Below, one piece after another: positions 43,152 to 51,683 of a DNA stretch of 64,000 bases. The notes beneath the pieces are model-generated. The model had not been told where the DNA came from. It saw only the letters and a list, made by a program, of their open reading frames with translations, and did not search any database. A program made the position numbers and the translations under genes. Source of the stretch: an uncultured Opitutia bacterium (GTDB taxonomy: Bacteria; Verrucomicrobiota; Verrucomicrobiia; Opitutales; Opitutaceae); NCBI GenBank assembly GCA_903902745.1, contig CAIUWA010000009.1:45550-109549 (forward strand), given 5' to 3'. Each line of letters starts with the position of its first letter. The stretch's first letter is position 1.

Positions 43152-44072
43152 TCACGGCGCCACGTCGAACCAGAAGGGCGCGAACAGCTCGTGGCCGCCG
43201 AGATTCACCTGCGCCCAGATGACATAGCGCCCCGGGTTCGGGATGGTGATTTTGAATGACAGCGCCGGCCGCAGAGCATCCGGCCGTTGGGACAAATCCG
43301 TTTCAACGGGGTGCAGGTGCGCAAATCCACTGCGGGCCTCGTCGAACGCCACCAAGTGGGCATAAGCCCCCATCACCGGCTCCATCGGCACCGCCCCGCC
43401 ATCCGGCCGCGTAACGCTGAATTTCAGGTCGATGATCTGGCGAACCCGGAGGGGCTGCGCAGCGGGTTGCAGCTCGAACCGGTAGCCCTCGTTTTCATAG
43501 GTCCAGGATCGCTGCCGGTCTGCCACCAAGCTCGCGGCGGAATGATCATCTTTGACCATCAGCTCCGTGTTCGCGTAAAGCCCGCGGCCCGTCGCAACCG
43601 GGGTGAAATCCGCGAAGATCCGGTAGACGCCGCCCAAATGTGGCGTGAAATGAAAAGCCCACTCACCGGGGGTGAGCGTGGGATCCGGATGCACGTGCTG
43701 GTAGTCAGCCAGGCTCGGATCGGCGATGAGGAGGTGCAGCTTCTTCGTGTGCGCGATGACGAGGTCTTCGGGCGCGATGGGTTTGCCGCTCGCGGTTCGC
43801 AACGAGAACGTCGCCTGCACTTCCCGCCCCGCCACCGCGGGAGCGTCCGCGGCGAGCACCATGGTCACCGGCGAGCGCACATCGACCACGGGGATGAACT
43901 GCGGGTTGAGCGGGTCGCACATCTCGATGGAGTTGCCGCCCTGCACCCGGAAATCCATGTGGCTGAGATTCGTGCCCGTCGGCAGGTGACGAAATAACAC
44001 GAAGAGCGCCACCGCGCCCAGCGTGATGAGGGCGGCCTGGATTTGTTGCGGCCGGGTGAAAGTCATTTCCAA
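43152..44072 (-). CDS. Membrane-anchored His-rich protein, possible copper-binding role
   Basis: A 306-residue protein with one N-terminal membrane helix (about 10-28) and an exported body. Two similar beta segments each end in a His motif: AHTKKLHLLIADPSLADYQHVHP at about 108-130 and AYAHLVAFDEARSGFAHLHP at about 237-256. The repeated HxHP with upstream His and Asp suggests a metal site and an internal duplication. It lies 70 bases from the SCO copper chaperone gene on the same strand and next to oxidase assembly genes, so a copper or oxidase assembly role is plausible but unproven. Confidence 0.55.
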   Translation of the reverse strand: MEMTFTRPQQIQAALITLGAVALFVLFRHLPTGTNLSHMDFRVQGGNSIEMCDPLNPQFIPVVDVRSPVTMVLAADAPAVAGREVQATFSLRTASGKPIAPEDLVIAHTKKLHLLIADPSLADYQHVHPDPTLTPGEWAFHFTPHLGGVYRIFADFTPVATGRGLYANTELMVKDDHSAASLVADRQRSWTYENEGYRFELQPAAQPLRVRQIIDLKFSVTRPDGGAVPMEPVMGAYAHLVAFDEARSGFAHLHPVETDLSQRPDALRPALSFKITIPNPGRYVIWAQVNLGGHELFAPFWFDVAP

Positions 44073-44142
44073 CAGAATGCACCAAATGCCCAGAATGTCA
44101 TTCCCGCCCGGATTCCGTTCATTTTGTTTATTCCGTCCAAAA

Positions 44143-45042
44143 TCACTTCCGCATCTTCGCCACGAAGTCCTGCGGGAGCCAGCCGCTCGCGTCGGCCCGG
44201 TGGATGATCTTCCCGTTCCGGTCGATCAGGAGCGTGGCCAGCGTATGCTTGGCCACACCGCCATCGAATTCCGCGATGACGCCGAACTGCGTGAGCAGAT
44301 CCTTGATCGCTCCCTCGGGACCGGTGAGGAAGGAAAAATTGCCGGTGTCGATCCCGCGGGCATCGGCGTAATCCTTCAGCACCCCGGGAGTGTCGGTGGG
44401 ATCAAACGAGATCGAGACAAACTCGATGTCCTTCACTCCCGCTTCGCGCGCGAGCCTTTGCGTCGCTATCATACTGAGCGTGGCGGCCGGGCACATGGTG
44501 GCGACTGGACAGCGCGTGTAGATGAAATTGAGCATGATCTGCTTGCCTTGGAAGCGGCGGCTTTGCACGACCTGCCCTGTCTGGTCGTAAAGCGTGAAAT
44601 CCGGCAGCGTCTCCCCCACTTCGCGGTAGGCGCTCCGCCCGCGGATCAGGGTGTCCTGGCGCAGCGCCTGGGCGCTGGCCGCAACAGTCGCGGCTGCCGT
44701 CCGGTCATCGGGCCAGACATTTTCGAGGCGGAACTCACCCTTCGCATCCCGCACCAGGTCCGCCCGGATGCGCTGCCCGGGCTTCGTCACCGCGATATCA
44801 CCGGGCGTTGCCGCAAAATCCATCGTCATCGACGGCATCAGGTCCGCGATGTCTTCATGGTGCACGCGCAGGGTGTGGCCAGCCGCATCGCCCGAGATTA
44901 CCTCGCCGGTCAGGGCGTAACGCCGCTCCGGTGGCTGGGCGGGGCCCGCCGACGTGGTACCCGGCTTTCCGGTGCGATGGCAGCCCGCGAGGGCCAGAAG
45001 GCACGAAAGGCCGAAAATGACCCCACGGGCATTAGATTTCAT
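44143..45042 (-). CDS. SCO-family copper chaperone fused to an N-terminal CusF-like domain
   Basis: A 299-residue lipoprotein (lipobox ending at Cys21, LLALAGC). Residues about 42-105 resemble the CusF/copper-binding fold (GEVISGDAAGHTLRVHHEDI, then MPSMTMDF) with His and Met ligands. Residues about 142-299 are an SCO1/SenC thioredoxin fold with FIYTRCPVATMCP and the distal metal ligand His266 (GGVAKHTLA). The two cysteines (178, 184) are spaced CX5C instead of the usual CX3C. It probably delivers copper to the CuA site of the cytochrome oxidase encoded downstream. It is divergent from ctaA. Confidence 0.88.
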   Translation of the reverse strand: MKSNARGVIFGLSCLLALAGCHRTGKPGTTSAGPAQPPERRYALTGEVISGDAAGHTLRVHHEDIADLMPSMTMDFAATPGDIAVTKPGQRIRADLVRDAKGEFRLENVWPDDRTAAATVAASAQALRQDTLIRGRSAYREVGETLPDFTLYDQTGQVVQSRRFQGKQIMLNFIYTRCPVATMCPAATLSMIATQRLAREAGVKDIEFVSISFDPTDTPGVLKDYADARGIDTGNFSFLTGPEGAIKDLLTQFGVIAEFDGGVAKHTLATLLIDRNGKIIHRADASGWLPQDFVAKMRK

Positions 45043-45128
45043 GCCACTACGGATTCGCCGGAGGAAAAATTTGTCAAAGGGTTTGCGGACGGGTGAACGG
45101 GGCCTTCTGCTGGCCAGTCTCCCTGCTC

Positions 45129-46103
45129 ATGACCGCCCTCAACCGCACCTCCGCCTATAAGCCCGCGCTCGCGTGGTTTGCCGTGCTTGGCACGATGTGG
45201 GTGTTCGTGCTCGTGACGCTCGGGGCGTTCACCACCAGCATCGGCGCCGGCATGGCGTTCCTCGACTGGCCGCTGTCGAACGGCTCGCTCAACCCGCAGG
45301 GCTGGCTGACGGAGCCGGACAAGTTTGCCGAGCACTCGCACCGGCTCAGCGCGAGCGTGATGAGCACGGTGACCATTATCCTTGCCGTCTGGCTCTGGCG
45401 CACCGAGGCGCGCGGCTGGCTGCGGCGGCTGGCCTGGTTTGCCGTGGCCCTCGTGCTGGCCCAGGCCGTCGTGGGCGGCCTGCGGGTGTTGTTTGACCGG
45501 ATGCAGATCGAGATGGTCGACACCAGCCTGGGCCGGCTCTTCGCGATGCTGCATGCCTGCCTCGCCCAGTTGTTCGTCTGCACGCTCATCGCCATCGCCA
45601 CCGCGTGCTCCAAACCATGGATCACGGGCCGGCTGCGAGGCGACACCGCGACCTTGCGACGCACCGGGATCATTTGTTGCGCGCTGCTCTTTGGGCAACT
45701 CGCCATCGCCGCCGTCATGCGGCACAGCTTCGCCGGCCTCGCGATCCCCTACTTTCCCTATGCCACCTCCTCGGGCGCGCTGCTGCCGGAGGCGTGGAAT
45801 TTTCGCGTGGGCATTCATTTCGCGCACCGGGTGATGGCCTGCGTGATCGCAATCGGACTCGTTTGGTTCGCCGTGCGACTCTGGACCAGCCGCGCGGCTT
45901 CGCTGGCCATGCGCTGCGGGGCCTCGATGCTCATGAGCCTGCTCGGCCTGCAGATCATCCTTGGCGCCCAGATCATCTGGACCGGACGAAACCCCACCAT
46001 GACCACGGGCCACGTGCTGGTCGGCGCGCTCACGCTGGCGACGACGTTCTGGATCACCTGGCTCGCCCATCGCGACGCCATCGAGGCCAAGGCATCGTCA
46101 TGA
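45129..46103 (+). CDS. ctaA: Haem A synthase
   Basis: A 324-residue membrane protein with about eight helices, converting haem O to haem A for the aa3-type oxidase. The two-fold repeated four-helix architecture shows paired histidines: HSHRLSAS, MLHACLAQ, HFAHRVMA and TGHVLVGA. The ATG at 45129 (MTALNRTS) is chosen; a GTG at 45093 is an alternative that adds 12 residues. It overlaps ctaB by four bases (ATGA), starting the ctaA-ctaB-ctaM operon. Confidence 0.92.
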   Translation: MTALNRTSAYKPALAWFAVLGTMWVFVLVTLGAFTTSIGAGMAFLDWPLSNGSLNPQGWLTEPDKFAEHSHRLSASVMSTVTIILAVWLWRTEARGWLRRLAWFAVALVLAQAVVGGLRVLFDRMQIEMVDTSLGRLFAMLHACLAQLFVCTLIAIATACSKPWITGRLRGDTATLRRTGIICCALLFGQLAIAAVMRHSFAGLAIPYFPYATSSGALLPEAWNFRVGIHFAHRVMACVIAIGLVWFAVRLWTSRAASLAMRCGASMLMSLLGLQIILGAQIIWTGRNPTMTTGHVLVGALTLATTFWITWLAHRDAIEAKASS

Positions 46104-46996
46104 GCAGCGACGTTATCACCACGGCCGCGCCCGCCAAGTTCACGGACTACCTTGAGCTCACCAAGCCGCGCCTGAGCCTGCTCTCGGTGATCACGGCGCT
46201 GGTCGGCTACGCGGCGTCGCGCCCGCCTTTGATCTGGGTCGAGTTGCTGTCAGTGGTCATCGGCACCTCGCTGGCCGCGGGCGGCGTGGCCTCGCTCAAC
46301 CAGTGGATGGAATCCGAAACCGATGCGCGGATGAAGCGCACCGCGGACCGCCCCATCCCAACGGGCCGGGTCGCCCCGGGCTCGGCCTTTGTCCTCGGCT
46401 GGCTGATGTGCGTGGCCGCGCTCGGCATCATCTTCTCGAATGTTAATGGCCCAGCGGCGTTCTTCACCCTGCTGACCATCGCGGCCTATCTCGGTTGGTA
46501 TACGCCCGCCAAGAGCCGGTCGCGCTGGAGCACGGAGATCGGGGCGCTGGCCGGCGCGTTTCCGCCGCTGATCGGCTGGGCGGCAGGCGAAGGCCGCGTC
46601 TCGGCGCTGGGGTGGATCCTGTTCGGCGTGTTGTTTTTCTGGCAGATCCCGCATTTCATGGCCGTGGCTTGGACGCACCGGCGGGATTATGCGGCCGTGA
46701 ATTTCCCCATGCTGCCGGTGCGGAATGAGGCGGGCGGCCAGGTGGCAGGCTGGGCCCTGGTCAACACTGTCGCGCTTATCATCGTCAGCGTCCTGCCCTG
46801 GTTCCTGGGGTTGGTCGGCGCCTGCTATCTCGGCACCAGCCTGCTGCTCGGCGCGTGGTTCCTCTGGCGGGCCGTGCAATTCGTCCACTCCGCCAACCGC
46901 GATCTCGCGGCCCGGAAACTTTTTCTCACCTCGATCGCCTACCTGCCGTTGCTGCTTGGCGCACTCGTCATCGACCGGCTGATTTTTCCCCAATGA
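46100..46996 (+). CDS. ctaB: Protohaem IX farnesyltransferase (haem O synthase)
   Basis: A 298-residue UbiA-family prenyltransferase with about eight to nine helices. The prenyl-diphosphate motif NQWMESETDARMKRT (NxxxxxxDxxM form) is near residues 66-80. The second conserved region WQIPHFMAVAWTHRRDY is near 175-191. It makes haem O, the substrate of CtaA. It is coupled to ctaA and to the DUF420 gene by ATGA overlaps on both sides. Confidence 0.94.
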   Translation: MSSDVITTAAPAKFTDYLELTKPRLSLLSVITALVGYAASRPPLIWVELLSVVIGTSLAAGGVASLNQWMESETDARMKRTADRPIPTGRVAPGSAFVLGWLMCVAALGIIFSNVNGPAAFFTLLTIAAYLGWYTPAKSRSRWSTEIGALAGAFPPLIGWAAGEGRVSALGWILFGVLFFWQIPHFMAVAWTHRRDYAAVNFPMLPVRNEAGGQVAGWALVNTVALIIVSVLPWFLGLVGACYLGTSLLLGAWFLWRAVQFVHSANRDLAARKLFLTSIAYLPLLLGALVIDRLIFPQ

Positions 46997-47424
46997 CCCT
47001 CCAGGATTTCCCCGCCCTCGACGCCAGCCTCAACGGCACCGCGGCCCTGCTGCTGACCGCGGGCTTTGTCTTGATCAAATTAAGGAAGATCGCTGCCCAC
47101 CGCACCTGCATGCTCGGGGCGTTCAGCGTCTCGGCGGTGTTTCTCGGCTGCTACCTCTACTATCATATTAAGACGGGTGCACGCACCCCCTTCGGTGGTA
47201 CGGGGGCGATCCGGACGATTTACTACACGATGCTGATCTCCCACATCCTGCTCGCCTTCGTGATCGTGCCACTGATCCTTCGCACACTGACGCTGGCCCT
47301 CCGGGGCGACTTCGTCCGCCACCGGGCTTGGGCGCGCTGGACTTTCCCCCTGTGGTATTACGTGTCGGTCACGGGCGTGCTGGTCTATTTCTTTCTCTAT
47401 CAGTGGTGGCCCGCGCCGCCCTGA
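46993..47424 (+). CDS. DUF420 membrane protein, CtaM/YozB-like oxidase assembly factor
   Basis: A 143-residue protein with four predicted helices. KLRKIAAHRTCMLGAF at about 26-41 and SHILLAFVIVPL at about 80-91 are the conserved blocks of DUF420, whose Bacillus member YozB (CtaM) is required for aa3 oxidase activity. Conserved His and Cys residues face the membrane. It starts in the ctaB stop (ATGA), so it is the third gene of the haem A operon. Confidence 0.85.
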   Translation: MTLQDFPALDASLNGTAALLLTAGFVLIKLRKIAAHRTCMLGAFSVSAVFLGCYLYYHIKTGARTPFGGTGAIRTIYYTMLISHILLAFVIVPLILRTLTLALRGDFVRHRAWARWTFPLWYYVSVTGVLVYFFLYQWWPAPP

Positions 47425-47490
47425 GTCCGGCCAGCAAATTGCCACCAACCTCGGGCGAGTTTTCCACCCGCTCGCCAGGCCCATAAGGAG

Positions 47491-47566
47491 GTTAGCCACA
47501 GATCACGCCGATGGGTGCAGATGTTCGCATGCGTTAGCTGAGTCCATCCGTGCAATCTGTGGCAAA
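47491..47566. repeat. Inverted-arm element ('GCCACAGAT' family)
   Basis: The left arm 47491-47520 (GTTAGCCACAGATCACGCCG...) and right arm 47541-47566 (...CCGTGCAATCTGTGGC) are imperfect complements of about 26 bp. It lies between convergent ctaM and azurin genes. Confidence 0.7.
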
Positions 47567-47580
47567 AACCCGACCGAGCT

Positions 47581-47650
47581 GCAGGCCACCTCAGCGAGAT
47601 GGCCTACAACCTTGCGGATCCCAACGGGCAGGTCGGAGACCCGCCCCACT
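47581..47650. repeat. REP-like hairpins next to the azurin gene end
   Basis: Two hairpins are present: AGGCCACC..GATGGCCT at 47583-47605 and GGGCAGGTC..GACCCGCCC at 47626-47646. The first resembles the element at 17505 and the second that at 17595. They end five bases before the azurin stop. Confidence 0.6.
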
Positions 47651-47654
47651 CCGC

Positions 47655-48140
47655 TCACTTGACGACTAGGACGCCTTTCATGCCGATCTGAAAGTGCGCG
47701 GGGAAACTGCAAAGAAATTGGTATTCGCCGGGAGCGGTGGGCGCCTTGAAGGTGACTTCGCCGGACTGTTTCGGTCCCAGCTGATCGATGTGCACAATGA
47801 TTTGGTCCTTCAGCGCCGGCGGGATATAGCCCGTATCCTTGGCCGTGGTCGCGGCAGTCGCAAACGCCGCTGCATCGACTCCGGCCTGGAGGAGGACCCA
47901 GTTGTGGCCCATCGCCTCCTTGGGCAGGGTGCCGGCGTTGGTGAGCACCACCTTAAGCTCTTCGCCCGGCGCGGCTTCAATGCGGGTGACGTCATACTTC
48001 ATCGTGTCATTGGCCTGGATGGCGATGGTCCGCGGACCGGCCGGGGCGGCGGCAGGAGCCGGTGCGGTACTGTCTGACTTGGAGCAGCCGGCGAGCAGAC
48101 CAGCGGCGAGGAGAAACGAGACAATCAAGGGAGCTTTCAT
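47655..48140 (-). CDS. Azurin-like blue copper lipoprotein
   Basis: A 161-residue cupredoxin. A lipoprotein signal ends at Cys19 (AAGLLAGC), then an Ala/Pro-rich linker and the azurin fold. The type-1 copper ligands are His79 (AMGHNW), Cys144, His149 and Met154 (CSFPAHFQIGM), the azurin spacing. As a lipid-anchored electron carrier it could feed the neighbouring cytochrome oxidase or act in copper-linked electron transfer. It is divergent from coxB across a 228-base gap. Confidence 0.93.
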   Translation of the reverse strand: MKAPLIVSFLLAAGLLAGCSKSDSTAPAPAAAPAGPRTIAIQANDTMKYDVTRIEAAPGEELKVVLTNAGTLPKEAMGHNWVLLQAGVDAAAFATAATTAKDTGYIPPALKDQIIVHIDQLGPKQSGEVTFKAPTAPGEYQFLCSFPAHFQIGMKGVLVVK

Positions 48141-48368
48141 GGTTGGATGAACCTTGGGTGCATTGCCGACCGCAAGCAAACGACAAAAAAAATTGCGCGC
48201 CGGGCTTATGCCTCCGGCACCGTTATTAATAGCATTTCGGCAAGCTTGCATGCGCGCGCGCCGGCCCGAATGATGCTCGGGTTTTATGGCTTGAAGTGCC
48301 TGCGGAATTACGAACGCTCAACGCGATTTCGCCGGCATCCCGGCTCATTTTTTTTGTCGTCGCAACAC
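48141..48368. promoter_or_regulatory. Divergent promoter region, azurin / coxB
   Basis: This 228-base gap separates divergently transcribed genes and must hold both promoters. It includes A/T-rich tracts (near 48182-48192, 48225-48235 and 48349-48357) and a hairpin-prone GCGCGCGCGCC. I could not identify confident -35/-10 boxes or an operator. Confidence 0.4.
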
Positions 48369-49643
48369 ATGTACCTTCCGTCGCTCCTCCGCTCCCTTGG
48401 CCGCATGGGCATCCGAGTCCTCGCCTTGGCGAGCCCCCTCTTCCTCACCGGCTGCGATTTCTTTAACGCCATCTGGCGGATGGACGGGCACCAGTCGACC
48501 ATCGTCGTCGCTGGTCCGGTCGCCCGCGCGCAGCGCGACCTGTTCTATGTCACCTGCTGGGTGACGCTGGTGATCTTCATCATCGTCGGCGCCGTGCTGG
48601 CGTACGCCACGATCAAGTTCAAGGCCCGCAACGCGGCGGATGAACACGCCGAACCGCCGGAGCAGGGTCATGGCAATCCCCTCGTTGAAATCAGCCTGAT
48701 CGCGGCGTCGGTTTTCGCCCTCGTGATCATCGCGATCCCGACCCTCAAGGCCATCTGGTACACCTACGACGTCCCGGAGGCCGAGAAAGCCAACGCGTAC
48801 GAGGTCACGGCCACCGCCTACCAGTGGTGGTTCAAATTCGAATATCCCGGCGAGCCGATCGAGAACGTCGGTCCGCTCTCGACCAGCAACGAGCTTGTCA
48901 TCCCCGCCGGCCGGCCGGTGCACATCAACCTGCGCACGGTCGACGTCATCCACTCGTTCTGGGTGCCGAAGCTCGCGGGCAAGGTGGACATGATCCCGAA
49001 CCGCGGCAACCGCCTCTGGCTGCAGGCTGACGCCCCAGGCTACTTCTGGGGCCAGTGCGCCGAGTACTGTGGCGATTCGCACGCGGTGATGCGCTTCCGC
49101 GTGATCGCGCTCGGCAAGGACGATTTCAATGCCTGGCTCGCGGCCCAGAAAGCGACCGCGCGCACCGTGACCGCCACTGCCGCCGCCGGCCAGCCCCGCG
49201 CCCAGTTTGCCGCGCTCAAGGAATGGAAGCGCAACGAGCCCGGCTATACGGACAAATATGACCGGCCCGACCTCTCGCCGCTCGACAACTGGAAGCAGAT
49301 GCAGGCCCCGAATCCCAACGAGGACGCCGCGCTCATCGCGCAAGGCCGCAAGCTGTTCCAGGAAAAGACCTGCATTGGCTGTCACACGATCCGCGGCCAT
49401 GAGGGCGTGGGCATTACCGGCCCGAACCTCACCCATGTGGGCGCCCGCACGACCATCGCGGCCGGCCTCCTCGAGAATAACCCCGAGCAGCTGGCCCGCT
49501 GGATTCGCCATCCGGACCAAGTGAAGCCGGGCAACAAGATGTACAACGGCGGATACATCGACGTCAAAACGCGCAAGCCCAACTTCACCCTCACGGACGC
49601 CGACGTCACCGCCTTGGTCGCCTATATCAGCAGCCTCAAATAA
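48369..49643 (+). CDS. coxB: Cytochrome c oxidase subunit II with fused cytochrome c domain (caa3 type)
   Basis: A 424-residue protein. A lipoprotein-type signal ends near Cys29 (LFLTGC), with two membrane helices at about 55-80 and 105-125. The CuA cupredoxin domain has HSFWVPKL near 194 and GQCAEYCGDSHAVM near 228-241, carrying the Cys, Glu, His and Met ligands. The C-terminal class I cytochrome c domain has CIGCH near 335 and a downstream Met region (GNKMYNGG). The fusion defines a caa3-type oxidase taking electrons directly through its own cytochrome c. The ATG at 48369 is chosen; an ATG 12 codons later is also compatible with the signal peptide. Confidence 0.94.
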   Translation: MYLPSLLRSLGRMGIRVLALASPLFLTGCDFFNAIWRMDGHQSTIVVAGPVARAQRDLFYVTCWVTLVIFIIVGAVLAYATIKFKARNAADEHAEPPEQGHGNPLVEISLIAASVFALVIIAIPTLKAIWYTYDVPEAEKANAYEVTATAYQWWFKFEYPGEPIENVGPLSTSNELVIPAGRPVHINLRTVDVIHSFWVPKLAGKVDMIPNRGNRLWLQADAPGYFWGQCAEYCGDSHAVMRFRVIALGKDDFNAWLAAQKATARTVTATAAAGQPRAQFAALKEWKRNEPGYTDKYDRPDLSPLDNWKQMQAPNPNEDAALIAQGRKLFQEKTCIGCHTIRGHEGVGITGPNLTHVGARTTIAAGLLENNPEQLARWIRHPDQVKPGNKMYNGGYIDVKTRKPNFTLTDADVTALVAYISSLK

Positions 49644-49652
49644 TCACCTTTC

Positions 49653-51641
49653 ATGGACGCAACGGTTAAGTCTCATTTCATCGGCAAGGACGGCGAGTCG
49701 CCCGCACGCCCCCTGCTCCTTGCCCGGCCCACCGCCACGACCGGTCTCATGAGCTGGCTGACGACCGTCGACCACAAGCGCATCGGCTTTCTCTACGGCG
49801 CGTTCGCGCTCTTCTTCTTCCTCGTGGGCGGCGTCGAGGCGCTGCTCATCCGCCTGCAGCTGATGGTGCCCAACAACACCCTGCTCACGGCGGAGCAGTA
49901 CAACACCATGTTCACGATGCATGGCACGACGATGATCTTCCTTGCCGTCATGCCGCTGAGCGCCGCGTTCTTCAACTTCGTCATGCCGCTCCAGATCGGC
50001 GCCCGCGACGTCGCCTTCCCGCGGCTGAATGCGTTCTCCCTGTGGACGTTCGTGGTGGGTGCGATCATCCTCAACATCGGCTGGTTCCTGCCCGCCGACC
50101 GCTGGGGTGCGCCGGATGGCGGCTGGTTCGGCTACTCTCCGCTCACTTCCCGGACCTATATTCCGAAGCACTCGATCGACATGTGGGTCATGGGCCTGCA
50201 GCTCCTCGGCGTGGCCTCGATTGCAGCCTCGCTCAACTTCATCGTGACGATCATCAACATGCGCGCACCGGGCATGACGATGATGCGCCTGCCGGTGTTC
50301 GTGTGGATGACGCTCGTCACCTCGTTCCTGATCATCCTGTCCTTCCCCGCCATTACGATCGCACTGGTCGAGGTGATGATGGACCGCCTCTTCGGCACCA
50401 ATTTCTTCGAAGCCTCGATGGGCGGCATGCCCATCCTCTGGCAGCATCTGTTCTGGGTGTTCGGCCATCCCGAGGTGTACATCCTCATCCTGCCGGCGAT
50501 GGGCATCATCTCGGAGATCCTGCCCACTTTCTCCCGCAAACCGCTCTACGGTTACCCCATCGTCGTCTTCTCGGGCGCGTGCATCGGCTTCCTCGGTTTC
50601 GCGGTGTGGAGCCATCATATGTTCACCACGGGCATGGGCACGGTCGCCACGGCGGCCTTCGCGCTCGCCACGATGGCCATCGCGGTGCCGACCGGCGTGA
50701 AGATCTTCAACTGGATCGGCACACTCTGGGGCGGGCACCTGCAGATGCGCACGCCGATGATGTTCGCCTTGGGCTTTATCTGGATGTTCATGATCGGCGG
50801 CTTCTCCGGCGTCATGCACTCGGCCGCGCCGGCGGACGCGCAGCAGCAGGACAGTTACTTCGTGGTGGCCCACTTCCACTACGTGCTGATCGGTGGCTCG
50901 ATCTTCGCCCTCCTCGCCGGCATCCACTACTGGTTCCCTCTCATCTTCGGCCGCCGGGTCAGTGAATTCTGGGGCAAGCTCTCGTTCTGGATCATCTTCG
51001 CCGGTTTCAACATCACCTTCTTCCCCCTGCACTTCGTCGGCCTGAACGGCATGCCCCGCCGCACGTTCACCTACGACGGCAACATGGGCTGGAACGCGCC
51101 GAACTTCATCGCGACCATTGGTGCGCTGATCCTCGGCACCGGCATCGCGATTTACTTCGCGGTGATGATCTACACCTACTTCAAGGGCGAGAAGGTCGGC
51201 CGCGATCCCTGGGACGGCCGCACGCTCGAATGGGCCATTCCCAATCCGCCGCCTGAATACAATTTCGCGGTCATTCCCAACGTCCACGCCCGCGATGCGT
51301 TCTGGTATGAGAAGCATCACCAGGCCGAGATCGAAAAGGAAAAGGCCGAGCTCAGTAAGGCGGAAGAGGCCCATGGCGGCATCCACATGCCGTTCCAATC
51401 GATCTGGCCGTTCTTCACCAGCTGCGGCATCCTCATCGCCGCCATCGGCATCGCGGTCCTCGATCACGATCCACGGCCGGGCTTCTGGGGCTGGAAGGTC
51501 GGCACTGCCATCCTCGGTGGCGTCATCATGTTCGCCTCGATCTACATCTGGTCCCTCGAGGGCAACGAAGGCTACCACCTCCATCTCGACGGCGAGAAGG
51601 GCAAGGGGCACTGCCATGACGCTTCTCCCGCCAAGCACTGA
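49653..51641 (+). CDS. coxA: Cytochrome c oxidase subunit I
   Basis: A 662-residue catalytic subunit of an A1-type haem-copper oxidase. FTMHGTTMIF holds a haem a ligand. WQHLFWVFGHPEVYILILPA holds the CuB His, the D-channel Glu and the cross-linked Tyr. WSHHMFTTGM has two CuB His, VPTGVKIFNW the K-channel Lys, and VAHFHYVLIGG the haem ligands. About twelve core helices plus two extra C-terminal helices (about 578-600 and 615-640) follow a charged EKEKAELSKAEE linker, so the protein is longer than the minimal subunit. It starts 9 bases after coxB. Confidence 0.97.
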   Translation: MDATVKSHFIGKDGESPARPLLLARPTATTGLMSWLTTVDHKRIGFLYGAFALFFFLVGGVEALLIRLQLMVPNNTLLTAEQYNTMFTMHGTTMIFLAVMPLSAAFFNFVMPLQIGARDVAFPRLNAFSLWTFVVGAIILNIGWFLPADRWGAPDGGWFGYSPLTSRTYIPKHSIDMWVMGLQLLGVASIAASLNFIVTIINMRAPGMTMMRLPVFVWMTLVTSFLIILSFPAITIALVEVMMDRLFGTNFFEASMGGMPILWQHLFWVFGHPEVYILILPAMGIISEILPTFSRKPLYGYPIVVFSGACIGFLGFAVWSHHMFTTGMGTVATAAFALATMAIAVPTGVKIFNWIGTLWGGHLQMRTPMMFALGFIWMFMIGGFSGVMHSAAPADAQQQDSYFVVAHFHYVLIGGSIFALLAGIHYWFPLIFGRRVSEFWGKLSFWIIFAGFNITFFPLHFVGLNGMPRRTFTYDGNMGWNAPNFIATIGALILGTGIAIYFAVMIYTYFKGEKVGRDPWDGRTLEWAIPNPPPEYNFAVIPNVHARDAFWYEKHHQAEIEKEKAELSKAEEAHGGIHMPFQSIWPFFTSCGILIAAIGIAVLDHDPRPGFWGWKVGTAILGGVIMFASIYIWSLEGNEGYHLHLDGEKGKGHCHDASPAKH

Positions 51642-51683
51642 TTTCCACCCACCGCCTCCACCCTTTCGTCCTCCGACCCGAAT

